Source: Streptomyces cellulosae
GTDB lineage: Bacteria > Actinomycetota > Actinomycetes > Streptomycetales > Streptomycetaceae
Direction of reading: 5' to 3'
NCBI RefSeq assembly: GCF_000721105.1
Contig: NZ_JOEV01000018.1
Span: 186,001-250,000, forward strand
Length of the DNA: 64,000 nt
Shown: positions 21,438-29,363 of the stretch, piece after piece
How the letters are laid out: each line of letters begins with the position of its first letter
Numbering within the stretch: position 1 is the stretch's first letter
The notes under the pieces: generated by a model
Told to the model about the DNA's origin: nothing
Database searches by the model: none
The model's input: only the letters and a program-made list of their open reading frames with translations
Program-made: the position numbers and the translations under genes

Positions 21438-22721
21438 ATGCCAGACAGCCAGCCGCGGCCGCCCCACTCTGGCTCCGCGTCCGATCCCTCCCCCGCCGAC
21501 GGGGCCCCTCTGCTGCTCTGCGGTGCGCGGCTCACCGACGGCAGGACCGTCGACGTACGGCTGGTCGGCGGACGTATCGAGGCGGTCGGTACGGCCGGGA
21601 GCCTCTCGGCGGGCGGCACGCGTGCGTGCGCCGCACGTCTGGATCTCGGCGGCTATCTGCTCCTGCCGGCCCCGGCCGAGCCGCACTCCCACGGCGACAC
21701 CGCGCTCTCGGCCGACGGCGAAGGAGGCGAGGGACCGGTCTCGTACGACGCCCACGACGTCCAGCGCCGGGCCACGGAGGCCGCCCTGCTGCAACTCGGG
21801 CACGGGGCCACGGCGGTGCGGGCCCATGTGCGCGTAGGCGATGTACAGGGTCTCGGCGCGCTGACGGCCGTCCTGCAGGCCGGCCGCTCGCTGCGCGGGC
21901 TGACGGAGCTGACGACGGTGGCGATGCCGAGGATGCTGACCGGGGTTGCCGGTGCCGACAGCCTCGCGATGCTGCGGGACGCGCTCAAGATGGGCGCCTC
22001 CGTGGTGGGCGGCTGTCCGGATCTGGACCCCGATCCGACGGGCTACGTGGAAGCGGTCCTGGAAGTGGCCTCCGAGCACGGCTGCCCGGTCGACCTGCAC
22101 ACCGACGCCGCCGACCCTGCACGGCTGGCGCGGCTCGCGGCGATGGCCGGAGGGCTGCGGCCCGGCGTGACGCTCACGCCGTGCGGCGGCCTGGCCCGGC
22201 TGCCCGCCGAGGTGACCGCCCGGACCGCCGACCAACTCGCGGCGGCCGGTGTGGCGGTGGTGTGCCTGCCTCAGGGCGGCTGCGGGAGCGTGGAGCGGCG
22301 GGGCACGGCTCCGGTACGGGTGCTGCGCGCGGCCGGCGTACGGGTGGCCGCCGGCAGCGGCGCCCTGAGGGACGTATCGAATCCCGTGGGCCGTGGCGAT
22401 CCCCTGGAGGCCGCCTACCTACTGGCGTCCCGCGACGGCCTGCGTCCCGAGGAGGCGTACGACGCGGTGAGCACGTCCGCGCGGGCGGTGCTCGGCCTGG
22501 CGGAGGTACGGGTCGAGGCGGGCTTCCCGGCCGAGTTGCTGGCCGTGCGGGGCGATCGGCTGGCCGGGGCGCTGTCCCTGGCGTACAGCCGGATCGTGAT
22601 CCATCGGGGGCGCGTGGTGGCGCGGACGAGTGCGGTGCGGGAGTACTGCAACTCGACTGCGGGGGTGGAGGCGGCTGTGGAGGTGGGGCTGCCCAGGCAG
22701 GGGCGGGGAGGGGTGTCGTAG
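21438..22721 (+). CDS. Amidohydrolase-superfamily protein, cytosine deaminase-like, catalytic residues degraded
   Basis: Protein of 427 residues related to cytosine deaminase-type amidohydrolases. The fold marks are visible: the N-terminal beta-sandwich (LLLCGARLTDGRTVDVRLVG), PHSH for the first metal pair, VDLHTDA, and a C-terminal DPLEAAYLLAS segment. Where active cytosine deaminases have HCDE, this protein has HTDA. The next metal His is missing (TLTPCGG), and the catalytic Asp position reads GSGALRD. It is therefore probably not a deaminase. The start at 21438 follows TGGAGC. No operon partner is evident. Confidence 0.72.
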   Translation: MPDSQPRPPHSGSASDPSPADGAPLLLCGARLTDGRTVDVRLVGGRIEAVGTAGSLSAGGTRACAARLDLGGYLLLPAPAEPHSHGDTALSADGEGGEGPVSYDAHDVQRRATEAALLQLGHGATAVRAHVRVGDVQGLGALTAVLQAGRSLRGLTELTTVAMPRMLTGVAGADSLAMLRDALKMGASVVGGCPDLDPDPTGYVEAVLEVASEHGCPVDLHTDAADPARLARLAAMAGGLRPGVTLTPCGGLARLPAEVTARTADQLAAAGVAVVCLPQGGCGSVERRGTAPVRVLRAAGVRVAAGSGALRDVSNPVGRGDPLEAAYLLASRDGLRPEEAYDAVSTSARAVLGLAEVRVEAGFPAELLAVRGDRLAGALSLAYSRIVIHRGRVVARTSAVREYCNSTAGVEAAVEVGLPRQGRGGVS

Positions 22722-22731
22722 GGCTCTTGGT

Positions 22732-22806
22732 GGCGTGCTTGATGTGGGCGTGCTTGATGTGGGCGTGCTTGATGTGGGCGTGCTTGATGTGGGTGTGCTT
22801 GATGTG
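22732..22806. repeat. Five tandem copies of a 15-bp unit
   Basis: GGCGTGCTTGATGTG is repeated five times head to tail; the fifth copy has GGT for GGC. It begins 11 bp after the amidohydrolase-like gene. There are no spacers, so it is not a CRISPR array. Confidence 0.95.
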
Positions 22807-22953
22807 CGCGCCATGCGCCCGGCGCTCCGTTCACCGTGTGCTCCGGCCTCCGTGTGCATCCCGTGTGCGACCCGTGTGTGCGTCGGTGCGCGTTCCTGGG
22901 GCCTGGCCGGAGATGTGCGGCGGATGCGGCCGTGCGGGCGTACGGTCGGAAAC

Positions 22954-23610
22954 ATGCGCATTGTCATCGCTGGTGGTCATGGTCAGATCGCGCTGCGGCT
23001 GGAGCGGTTGCTCGCCGCGCGCGGGGACGAGGTCGCGGGGGTCATCCGCCGTGCCGAGCAGGGCGACGACCTGCGGCAGGCCGGGGCCGAACCGGTGCTG
23101 CTGGACCTGGAGTCGGCCTCGGTCGAGGAGGTCGCGGAGCGCCTGCGGGGCGCGGACGCCGCGGTCTTCGCGGCGGGCGCCGGCCCGGGCAGCGGAGCGT
23201 CCCGCAAGGACACCGTGGACCGGGGCGCGGCGGTCCTGTTCGCGGACGCGGCGGTCCGGGCGGGCGTACGGCGTCATGTGGTCGTGTCGTCCATGGGCGC
23301 GGATCCGGCGCACGAGGGGGACGACGTCTTCGACGTGTATCAGCGCGCCAAGGGCGAGGCCGACGCGTACGTGAGCGGTCTGGACGGCCTGGACTGGACG
23401 ATCCTGCGTCCGGGTGCACTGACCGACGACGCCGGCACCGGCTTCGTACGGCTGGAGGCGCACACGGGCCGTGGCTCGATCCCGCGCGACGATGTCGCCG
23501 CCGTACTGGCGGAGTTGCTGGACACGCCGGCGACGGCCGGTCTGGTCCTGGAACTGGTCGGCGGGTCGACTCCGGTGTCGGTGGCGGTCAAGTCGGTGGC
23601 GGGGAACTGA
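22954..23610 (+). CDS. NAD(P)H-binding atypical SDR
   Basis: Rossmann-fold protein of 218 residues starting MRIVIAGGHGQIALRL; the glycine loop GGHGQIA binds the dinucleotide. VVVSSMGAD, YQRAKGEADAY (a Tyr-x-x-x-Lys arrangement) and LDWTILRPGALTD are typical of the SDR_a5 group. The open frame is continuous upstream, but that part crosses the tandem repeat and is not coding. It is followed after 2 bp by an NTF2-like gene, suggesting translation coupling. The substrate is unknown. Confidence 0.82.
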   Translation: MRIVIAGGHGQIALRLERLLAARGDEVAGVIRRAEQGDDLRQAGAEPVLLDLESASVEEVAERLRGADAAVFAAGAGPGSGASRKDTVDRGAAVLFADAAVRAGVRRHVVVSSMGADPAHEGDDVFDVYQRAKGEADAYVSGLDGLDWTILRPGALTDDAGTGFVRLEAHTGRGSIPRDDVAAVLAELLDTPATAGLVLELVGGSTPVSVAVKSVAGN

Positions 23611-23612
23611 CG

Positions 23613-24023
23613 TTGGCCGCCGGGGGGATTCCGACGGCGCGGGAGGCACTGCTGCGCCGGATGTACGAGGTCTTCTCGACCGACGAGCGGGACGCGTTCA
23701 TCCCGCGCTGCCTGGCCCCGGACGTGGACTGGCCGAATGTGCTCGACGGGGTCCGGCTGCACGGGCGTGACGAGGTGCGGGCCTACTGGGCACGGCAGTT
23801 CGCGGCCGGCCATCCCCTCGTACGGCTGGAGGGGCTACGGCTCGACGGTGACGGCGAGGCGGTGGTGGCGACCGTACGGCAGGGAATGCGGGACGGTGAC
23901 GGGGAGCACTGGGGCGGGACGGTCGAGCATGTGTACCGGTTCGGCGGGGATGGGCTGGTGACGCGGATGGATGTGCGGCCGGGGCTCGGAGGCCGTGGGT
24001 CACGCCGAGGAACCACGGGTTAA
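23613..24023 (+). CDS. SnoaL/NTF2-like protein
   Basis: Small cone-fold protein of 136 residues, start TTG at 23613, 2 bp after the preceding stop. RRMYEVFSTDERDAFIPRCLAPDVDW, and GRDEVRAYWARQF are typical of the nuclear-transport-factor-2/SnoaL superfamily (ligand-binding proteins, isomerases or cyclases). Pairing with an SDR-like reductase suggests one two-gene unit acting on a small molecule. The reaction cannot be specified. Confidence 0.75.
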   Translation: MAAGGIPTAREALLRRMYEVFSTDERDAFIPRCLAPDVDWPNVLDGVRLHGRDEVRAYWARQFAAGHPLVRLEGLRLDGDGEAVVATVRQGMRDGDGEHWGGTVEHVYRFGGDGLVTRMDVRPGLGGRGSRRGTTG

Positions 24024-24029
24024 AACGGC

Positions 24030-24242
24030 CTAGAACAGCGGGAGTTGGCCGGGGAACTCGGGGAGCGTGTAGCCGTCCAGCGCGGGCTGTGCCGCGCCGA
24101 GATCGGCCTGCCGCCGGGAGCCGGGGCAGGAGACGAGTTCGCCGCTCTCGCGTGCGCCGGGCGGGTCGTGCCGGGCGAAGCGTCCGGCGACTACGGCGAT
24201 CTCGCGACGGCATTCGGGACAGTGTCTGCGACGCGTGGACAT
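24030..24242 (-). CDS. Small conserved-looking protein with CPEC motif
   Basis: Seventy residues beginning MSTRRRHCPECRREIAVVAG and ending in EFPGQLPLF. CPEC plus a later VSCPG pair suggests half of a zinc ribbon. The gene is convergent with the NTF2-like gene (6 bp apart). I do not recognise a function. Confidence 0.55.
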   Translation of the reverse strand: MSTRRRHCPECRREIAVVAGRFARHDPPGARESGELVSCPGSRRQADLGAAQPALDGYTLPEFPGQLPLF

Positions 24243-24369
24243 GGGGCCAGTGTGCCCCGATGGGCGTGTGAATCCCTCTTGCGCGCCGTCAGCGGGGGGC
24301 GGACGGCACGCTGATCGTGGCCACGGGAACGGTCTGAACATCCTGCTGATGGATGAGGTCTGGCAGTTC

Positions 24370-24605
24370 GTCCTGGGCGCGGAACGGGCCCCGTCGCCGG
24401 GGCCGCGGTCACGCTCATCTCGCTCGACGGGAGGCAACCGGGCCGGTCGGGGTCGCGCGGCGAGGGGGCGTACGACGTGGACGCGCCCGGTGCCGGTTCG
24501 TACACGCTGATCGCCACCGCCGACGGCCACCAGCCGCAGGCCTCGACGATCGTGGGTGGCCGAGGACGAACCGGTCGCCTACGACATCCTCCTGAGCGGT
24601 ACCAG
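24370..24605 (+). pseudogene. Frameshifted carboxypeptidase-regulatory-like domain fragment
   Basis: Three short segments in shifted frames reconstruct one beta-sandwich domain: VLGAERAP, then (after a lost base) AAVTLISLDGRQPGRSGSRG and DAPGAGSYTLIATADGHQPQ, then (after a gained base near 24553) AEDEPVAYDILLSG. In Streptomyces this domain is found fused to the C-terminus of MFS transporters. The rest of the gene is absent. It ends 90 bp before the element's left end. Confidence 0.6.
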
Positions 24606-24698
24606 ACCCACGCGTCGGAGTGGTCCGGGGGCCGGCCTGAAGGCAGGTCGGCGCAGATCCCCGCGGACTCCGGCCGATGACCGCGGATCACCGCATAC

Positions 24699-24746
24699 GA
24701 AGAGGCCCCCTTCCGCTGCGTTTCCGCAGAGGAAGGGGGCCTCTTC
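24699..24746 (-). terminator. Displaced chromosomal terminator of tRNA-Tyr
   Basis: A 16-bp stem (24699-24714 with 24731-24746, GAAGAGGCCCCCTTCC and its complement) immediately next to the truncated tRNA-Tyr copy. It would have terminated tRNA-Tyr before element insertion. A second, different terminator now serves the intact tRNA at 40285-40329. Confidence 0.75.
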
Positions 24747-24748
24747 AA

Positions 24749-24805
24749 TGTGGCGGCGCCAGGATTCGAACCTGGGAAGGCTGAGCCGGCAGATTTACAG
24801 TCTGC
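24749..24805. repeat. attL: 57-bp copy of the tRNA-Tyr 3' part
   Basis: Identical over 57 bp to 40336-40392. It contains the T-arm, variable arm and anticodon stem-loop of tRNA-Tyr but lacks the D-arm and 5' acceptor strand, so it is a tRNA fragment, not a gene. Confidence 0.95.
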
Positions 24806-24964
24806 ACAGGTTCACCTCTCGACTCCCCAGGCTGACCAGGCACTTCGTCTGGCGTCCAACGCAAGCAAGACGCCACCGTCCGCATGTCGTCCACAGCAGA
24901 CGGGCTCCGTTTCCGATGAACAGGCGTCCGTCACTGCGTCGGCCTCCGCCCCATGGGCACGAAC

Positions 24965-26275
24965 TTAGAGCGCCTTGCCGTGCTCGATGATGACCTGCTC
25001 CGCAACGAACCTCATGAGCGGAATCTCCTTAAGCAACTCCGCATCATGGGTAAAGGGAGCATATTTTGGCAAGTCACCTTCTTTAGCGTGAACTAGGGCA
25101 TTCCTCACTTTATAGATTCTCTTCGCAAGCGCATCATGAGCCTTGCCTTCACCCGCGTCACGCAGAGCAAGTTTCCCGGCACCAGCGAACGGGACATCAT
25201 TAGTGGCGTAATACTCTATGAGGGTTCCGTCATAGGAATCTAGATCCTGAATCAGCCGAGGCACACTAACAAACCTTTCCATAACCAATTGCAGCGCCTT
25301 CGGTTCATTGAACCCGCCCTCCTCGCGAGTCTGGCGCAGAGCCCTGTCGACCGTCTTGATAATCCCCTGCACATCCCTTGCCCGCCGAGCCGAGAACGAG
25401 GGATCCGTGATCCCCTTTCTGACTTGCTCGATAAGGTCATCATTGAACACCTTATGAAAGAAGTGTTCAGCGATGTGATAGTAGGACAGATACTCCAGCA
25501 ATGGAATCTCTGCCGCTACCCCCATGAGGTAATGCTGAACTAGGTCGACATTGTAAGACTGCCGCGGAGCATCGAGAGTGGAATTTTTCCCCCTTCGAAA
25601 CCGTTGAATACTCCTCGGCTCCAACAATGAGTCCACCCCAATGCGGGCCGCGACATCCAGGTTATAAGCGGCATGAAACAGGAAAGAATTAGCTAGCCTT
25701 TCAAAGTCGGCACCACTCGATGCCGCACTGACCTGCAAAGTAGTGACGGAAAGCACCTCGCCGACAAAATTCAGCAAGGAGTCACCCGTCAATTGATCAA
25801 CCCGTCGACTTTGAACATTTTCCTCAACGAGCATCCTCACTCTGCGCCTGATCATCGTCCACCGTGGGACCTTGTACGCCGTCGCCGGATCCTGCCCGAT
25901 AGCGCACAAAAGAAAGGCCACGAAATTTACAGATGGCCTCCCCAAAGAATAGGTCACGGGATTCTCCCCTTGACCAACGAGCTGATTTCTTTCAAAGAAC
26001 CTTTCGAAGCCCCATCGCGTATCAAGGGAAACCAGCGAGAACTCCGCGCCGCGATCCCACTGCAGCGAACTCAAGTTGCCGATATTAGCCGTTTGCAACT
26101 TCTCCAGCACTTCAGCGATCTCGTTTTCCCGCAAACGATCAACAGATCTTCCGCCTGAAAGCGGAACCGCATTGGGAACCGAGAACCCCTCGTCCGTGTC
26201 TACAGCCCCTGGGATGACCATTTGCAGTCCTGCGAGAAGACTTGCCCTGTCGAACACTAGCTGCGGAGAACCCAC
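24965..26275 (-). CDS. Cargo protein with C-terminal HEPN-like RNxxxH motif; defence candidate
   Basis: Protein of 436 residues that I cannot assign to a named family. Near the C-terminus, KRIYKVRNALVHAKEGD contains R391-N-A-L-V-H396, an Rx4H arrangement typical of HEPN RNase domains (for example the ApeA-like group), flanked by helical sequence. The start is GTG at 26275 behind AGAGGA. Base composition is unlike its neighbours: two sampled 60-base lines contain 26 and 33 G+C. It stands alone, divergent from the regulators, just inside attL. From memory, that is the place where SLP1 carries the type IV restriction gene scoMcrA. Anti-phage defence is an inference. Confidence 0.6.
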   Translation of the reverse strand: MGSPQLVFDRASLLAGLQMVIPGAVDTDEGFSVPNAVPLSGGRSVDRLRENEIAEVLEKLQTANIGNLSSLQWDRGAEFSLVSLDTRWGFERFFERNQLVGQGENPVTYSLGRPSVNFVAFLLCAIGQDPATAYKVPRWTMIRRRVRMLVEENVQSRRVDQLTGDSLLNFVGEVLSVTTLQVSAASSGADFERLANSFLFHAAYNLDVAARIGVDSLLEPRSIQRFRRGKNSTLDAPRQSYNVDLVQHYLMGVAAEIPLLEYLSYYHIAEHFFHKVFNDDLIEQVRKGITDPSFSARRARDVQGIIKTVDRALRQTREEGGFNEPKALQLVMERFVSVPRLIQDLDSYDGTLIEYYATNDVPFAGAGKLALRDAGEGKAHDALAKRIYKVRNALVHAKEGDLPKYAPFTHDAELLKEIPLMRFVAEQVIIEHGKAL

Positions 26276-26587
26276 ATTTTTCCTCTCATCGTTAACCCAG
26301 TTGATTCTGCCAGGTACCGCCCTCCAGTGGAATGCGTTTCCGACTACCGCGCCTTGCGGCTTTGCCCACTACGCTGGTAGCAGCACCCCAGAACGGAGAG
26401 TGCTCCGTGGACGGGCAGCCCGTTGAGGCCGGCTCCCGGACTTCAGCGGACGGTGCCGGATCCCGGGGATTGAAACCATAATTGAGGCCACCCTGGCGCC
26501 CGTGCGTCGCCGTCTGGGCCCACTCTGCAGCCGTGGCGAATCGTGGGAGTCTTGGGATGACGACGGGCGAACGGAGAGGGAGAGCGA
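26276..26587. promoter_or_regulatory. Divergent control region between cargo gene and GntR gene
   Basis: 312 bp without a credible gene. On the plus strand TTGCGG (26354-26359) and TAGCAG (26378-26383) are 18 bp apart and could drive the GntR gene. The part nearest the cargo gene is AT-rich and likely holds its minus-strand promoter. No clear operator palindrome is seen. Confidence 0.4.
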
Positions 26588-27049
26588 GTGTCGCAGCAGG
26601 CCAACCCTCGGGGAACCTTCCTGAAGATTGCCGACTCAGTGAAGAGGCAGATCGAGGACGACCCGACCATGACAGAGCTGCCGTCGCTGGCCGAACTCAT
26701 GCGCGACCACAAGGTCTCGCGCGGAGTCGCCCTACGCGCATTCGGCGTGCTGCGCCAGGAAGGCGTGGCCGAACCGGTGCCGGGCGAGCGGTGGCGAGTC
26801 GTGCGCGCGGGGGCGCGAGCCGACCGGCGCCCGATCGATCAGCGGATGGCAGAGATCATCACGACTGAGGGACTCGAAGTAGGGGAAGCGTTCCCGAGCG
26901 CTTCCGCCCTGGCCGAACGGTTCGGGGTGTCACGTCCGACCGTGACGAAGGCGTTGGAGAAGTTGGAAGCCGCTGGCGTGCTGGCGGGTGGAGGACAGGG
27001 CAAGGTGCGGACGGTCCGCGCCGTGCCGGCACGAGAGGGGCGTTCGTAG
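26588..27049 (+). CDS. GntR-type regulator with two winged-helix domains
   Basis: Protein of 153 residues from GTG with AGAGGGAGAG upstream. Two GntR-like winged helices occur in tandem: LPSLAELMRDHKVSRGVALR near residues 33-52, and FPSASALAERFGVSRPTVTK near 102-121 followed by LEKLEAAGVL. There is no effector domain. The position in the element and the type suggest a KorSA-like control gene for transfer or replication functions. The stop is 1 bp before the start of the HD-domain gene, so they are coexpressed. Confidence 0.85.
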   Translation: MSQQANPRGTFLKIADSVKRQIEDDPTMTELPSLAELMRDHKVSRGVALRAFGVLRQEGVAEPVPGERWRVVRAGARADRRPIDQRMAEIITTEGLEVGEAFPSASALAERFGVSRPTVTKALEKLEAAGVLAGGGQGKVRTVRAVPAREGRS

Positions 27050-27050
27050 C

Positions 27051-27617
27051 TTGCCGACGTTGACTGAGTGGGCCTATCCCCTGGCTGAGTCCCTGCTCGC
27101 CGAGCCGTTGCCACGACGCTGGAAACACTGCCTCGGGGTCGCTGAGAGGGCGCGTACCATCGCGCTCATCCTCGATCAGGATGCGGACCTGTTGGAGGCT
27201 GCGGCGGTTCTGCATGACATCGGCTACGCGCCGGATCTCGCCAAGACGGGCTTTCATCCCCTGGACGGCGCACGGTATCTCCGGGATGTGGCCGATGCTG
27301 ACGAGCAGGTTGTCAACCTCGTCGCTCATCACTCGTGCTCATGGCTTGAGGCTGATGCGCGCGGCTTGCGTGCTGAGCTGGACGGCGAGTTTCCCCGTGA
27401 GAGCGAGCACCTGAACGATGCGCTCTGCTACTGCGACATGAACACCACCCCGGACGGCACGCCAACCAACCCCGTGGACCGGATCAACGAAATCACCGGG
27501 CGCTACGGGCCGGACAGCCTGATCGGCCGGTTCATCCGGCGCGCCGAACCCGAGATCCTCGCGTGCACATGCCGCGTCCTCGAACGGGTCGCCGCCGCCA
27601 AGCGTCAGCCGATGTAA
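27051..27617 (+). CDS. HD-domain phosphohydrolase
   Basis: Protein of 188 residues starting from TTG (LPTLTEWAYPLAESLL). It carries the HD superfamily metal motif: a first His in RRWKHCLGVAERA (H26), HD in VLHDIGYAPDL (H55-D56), HH in NLVAHHSC and a later Asp in CDMNTTPDG. Such proteins hydrolyse nucleotides or phosphate esters. HD proteins are frequent in streptomycete integrative elements next to the GntR gene, but their task there is not known. Its 3' end overlaps the convergent Nudix gene by 13 bp. Confidence 0.85.
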   Translation: MPTLTEWAYPLAESLLAEPLPRRWKHCLGVAERARTIALILDQDADLLEAAAVLHDIGYAPDLAKTGFHPLDGARYLRDVADADEQVVNLVAHHSCSWLEADARGLRAELDGEFPRESEHLNDALCYCDMNTTPDGTPTNPVDRINEITGRYGPDSLIGRFIRRAEPEILACTCRVLERVAAAKRQPM

Positions 27618-28078
27618 GGCGCCGTGCGCATCCGATCCATGGCGTGCTCAATCCGGAGCCGCATCGTGGGGTGTACGTCCAGTGCCGCCAGGTCCGCCGG
27701 GTCAACCCAGCGGACCTGAGTCGTCTCGTTGCTCGTTCGGAGTTCACCGCCGACCGGTCGCGCGCGGAAGCAGATGCTGAACTGCTGGCGTACCTCGCCG
27801 TCGTCGTACTGCATCACGTGTCCGGGGTCCGTGTAGAGCCCGGACACGTCGACAACTTCCGCCTTGATTCCGGTCTCTTCCCAGACTTCACGCACGACGG
27901 TGTCCCTGATCGACTCCCCCACGTCGTGGCCACCGCCGGGCAGCGCCCAACGCCCGTTGTCGGATCGCTGGATCATCAGCACCTGTCCCGCGTCGTTCTT
28001 GACGAACGCAACGACGGACGGCACCACCGAGTTAGCCGGCGGAGCGTCGGGGTCGTGCAGGTAGTCAATGCGTCCCAT
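27605..28078 (-). CDS. Nudix hydrolase
   Basis: Protein of 157 residues with a complete Nudix box at about residues 48-71 (G-x5-E-x7-REVWEETGI). The preceding strand reads RWALPGGG. It would hydrolyse a nucleoside diphosphate linked to another moiety; the substrate is unknown. The start ATG lies 2 bp after the stop of the XRE regulator gene, so the two form an operon. Nudix genes beside replication regulators are a recurrent feature of pSAM2/SLP1-type elements. Confidence 0.88.
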   Translation of the reverse strand: MGRIDYLHDPDAPPANSVVPSVVAFVKNDAGQVLMIQRSDNGRWALPGGGHDVGESIRDTVVREVWEETGIKAEVVDVSGLYTDPGHVMQYDDGEVRQQFSICFRARPVGGELRTSNETTQVRWVDPADLAALDVHPTMRLRIEHAMDRMRTAPYIG

Positions 28079-28080
28079 GC

Positions 28081-28839
28081 TCAGGCTCCTGTGATGTCTC
28101 GGTCCGTGATCTGGCGAGCGCCTCCCCAGGTCTGTTCGATGCTATTCGCGTAGGTGTCGAACAGACCGCCGCCCGGCATGCGCCGCAGGTGGAAGACGGG
28201 TGCCATGTAGGCGCCGATGCCGTAGACGTGTGGATTGACGAGCATCTCGTCATCAGACCGGTATATGGAGTTGTAGAGCGTCGTCGCGTGGAGCCGGAAG
28301 CCGATTTCAGGGTGGCTCTCGACAAGGGGACGATAGTTAACCAGCGCGTTCCGGATCTTGCCGTCCATGATCCGGTGCCCCTCGTCGATGCCACGCTGCT
28401 GGACGGCTTCACAGTCCGGGTCACCCAGCAGGATGCGCACTTGGGTGGACCCTTCCACCTTCCGCTTCAGGAGATCGTGGAACAGCGGATCCTCGGACAG
28501 GAAGAGCCCCGAATAGACAAGCACGTCCAAGTTGTTCTGTGCTCGCGCGTAGAGGTCACGCCAGAGGCCCGACGGCACTGTGTGCCGATGCGGATAGACG
28601 GCAACAATCTCGGCTTTCGTCAGATCCATCGCGCTGTCGACGGTGCGGCCGTCGTCCCACAGCGTCGTCACGTCCACCTTGAGGGCCGCAGCCGTCGCGT
28701 ACTGGTGACGCCGGTACGGCACCTTGCCCTGTGTGATCCAGCGTTCGACCGTCTTCGGGTTGACCTCGATCGCCTCTGCGAGGCTCTGCACGGTCATGCC
28801 GCAGGCGAGCAGTGCGGACCGCAAACGCTCGTTCGACAT
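28081..28839 (-). CDS. XRE-family regulator with C-terminal PLD-like/DUF5919 domain
   Basis: Protein of 252 residues, start MSNERLRSALLACGM with GGGGGTG upstream; the frame is open further upstream, but no credible site precedes those starts. Residues 1-60 form a helix-turn-helix (TVQSLAEAIEVNPKTVERWI). The remainder (IVAVYPHRHTVPSGLWRDL, SGLFLSEDP, LLGDPDC, LFDTYANSIEQTW) resembles the domain annotated DUF5919. It is the first gene of a unit with the Nudix gene. A 13-bp-arm palindrome 168 bp upstream, lying on an opposing promoter, is its probable operator. Confidence 0.82.
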   Translation of the reverse strand: MSNERLRSALLACGMTVQSLAEAIEVNPKTVERWITQGKVPYRRHQYATAAALKVDVTTLWDDGRTVDSAMDLTKAEIVAVYPHRHTVPSGLWRDLYARAQNNLDVLVYSGLFLSEDPLFHDLLKRKVEGSTQVRILLGDPDCEAVQQRGIDEGHRIMDGKIRNALVNYRPLVESHPEIGFRLHATTLYNSIYRSDDEMLVNPHVYGIGAYMAPVFHLRRMPGGGLFDTYANSIEQTWGGARQITDRDITGA

Positions 28840-28993
28840 CTGCACCCCCGTTGGGACGTCTAGGAACTTCTTGACCGTATCCAGAAGTCCCAAAGCTGTC
28901 CATGGACGAGGTAACCAACTCCCCTGACCTGCGCGGATTCTGAGGGTACGCCAAGACGCCCCGGCGCGAGACCAAGAGATTGCGTCGCCGTAC

Positions 28994-29035
28994 TTGACGG
29001 ACCCCCATGCAGTACCTGTAAAACAGGTACTGCAT
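28994..29035 (+). promoter_or_regulatory. Promoter overlapped by a perfect palindromic operator
   Basis: A perfect inverted repeat, ATGCAGTACCTGT-AAA-ACAGGTACTGCAT (arms 29007-29019 and 29023-29035). It covers the spacer and -10 of a plus-strand promoter: TTGACG (28994-28999), 17 bp, TGTAAA (29017-29022). A dimeric repressor bound here would block rightward transcription toward the transfer genes. The adjacent XRE protein or the GntR protein is the likely ligand. Confidence 0.72.
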
Positions 29036-29363
29036 CGCCCGGAGGAAAGCCCGCAGGGGTGAGTACGAAGGAAGCGGCCGTTGGTTGACAACTGAACAAG
29101 TGGGCCCCGTCTCCCCGAGTCGAAAAGACGGACCGCGCGGCATGAAGTCGCGCCCCTATGTCCCTGCAAACGCGGGAGGTCGGTGTGAATCGACGCCATA
29201 TCCAGGCGCCGCCGGTGCGGACCGGCCGGCGGTGCCATCGACAGTTCGGTCCGCTCTGGTTCGCAGCACTGACGCTGCGGTCGGCTGCCTCTTCCTCCCG
29301 TCCGTTCCGCGCTCTGCGTGTGGACGTACGGGAGGGGGCGTGGGGAGTCGAGAGGAGAACTGC
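29036..29363 (+). other. Leader region with one doubtful short frame
   Basis: 328 bp between the operator and the next credible gene. A second TTGACA occurs near 29087 without a convincing -10. A frame opening at GTG 29185 behind GGGAGGT gives VNRRHIQAPPVRTGRRCH and then a hydrophobic WFAALTLRSAA segment. It runs on into the next gene in another frame, so it may be a decayed small membrane gene. Confidence 0.35.

Noticed and set aside
22732..22806. CRISPR array
   Set aside because: Units follow each other without spacers and no cas genes are present. No CRISPR array is seen anywhere in the window.
24751..24805. A second tRNA-Tyr gene
   Set aside because: It lacks the 5' acceptor strand and D-arm. 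It is the attL repeat, not a functional tRNA.
26443..26712. Minus-strand frame between the cargo gene and GntR
   Set aside because: It overlaps the GntR gene and has no ribosome site or coding pattern.
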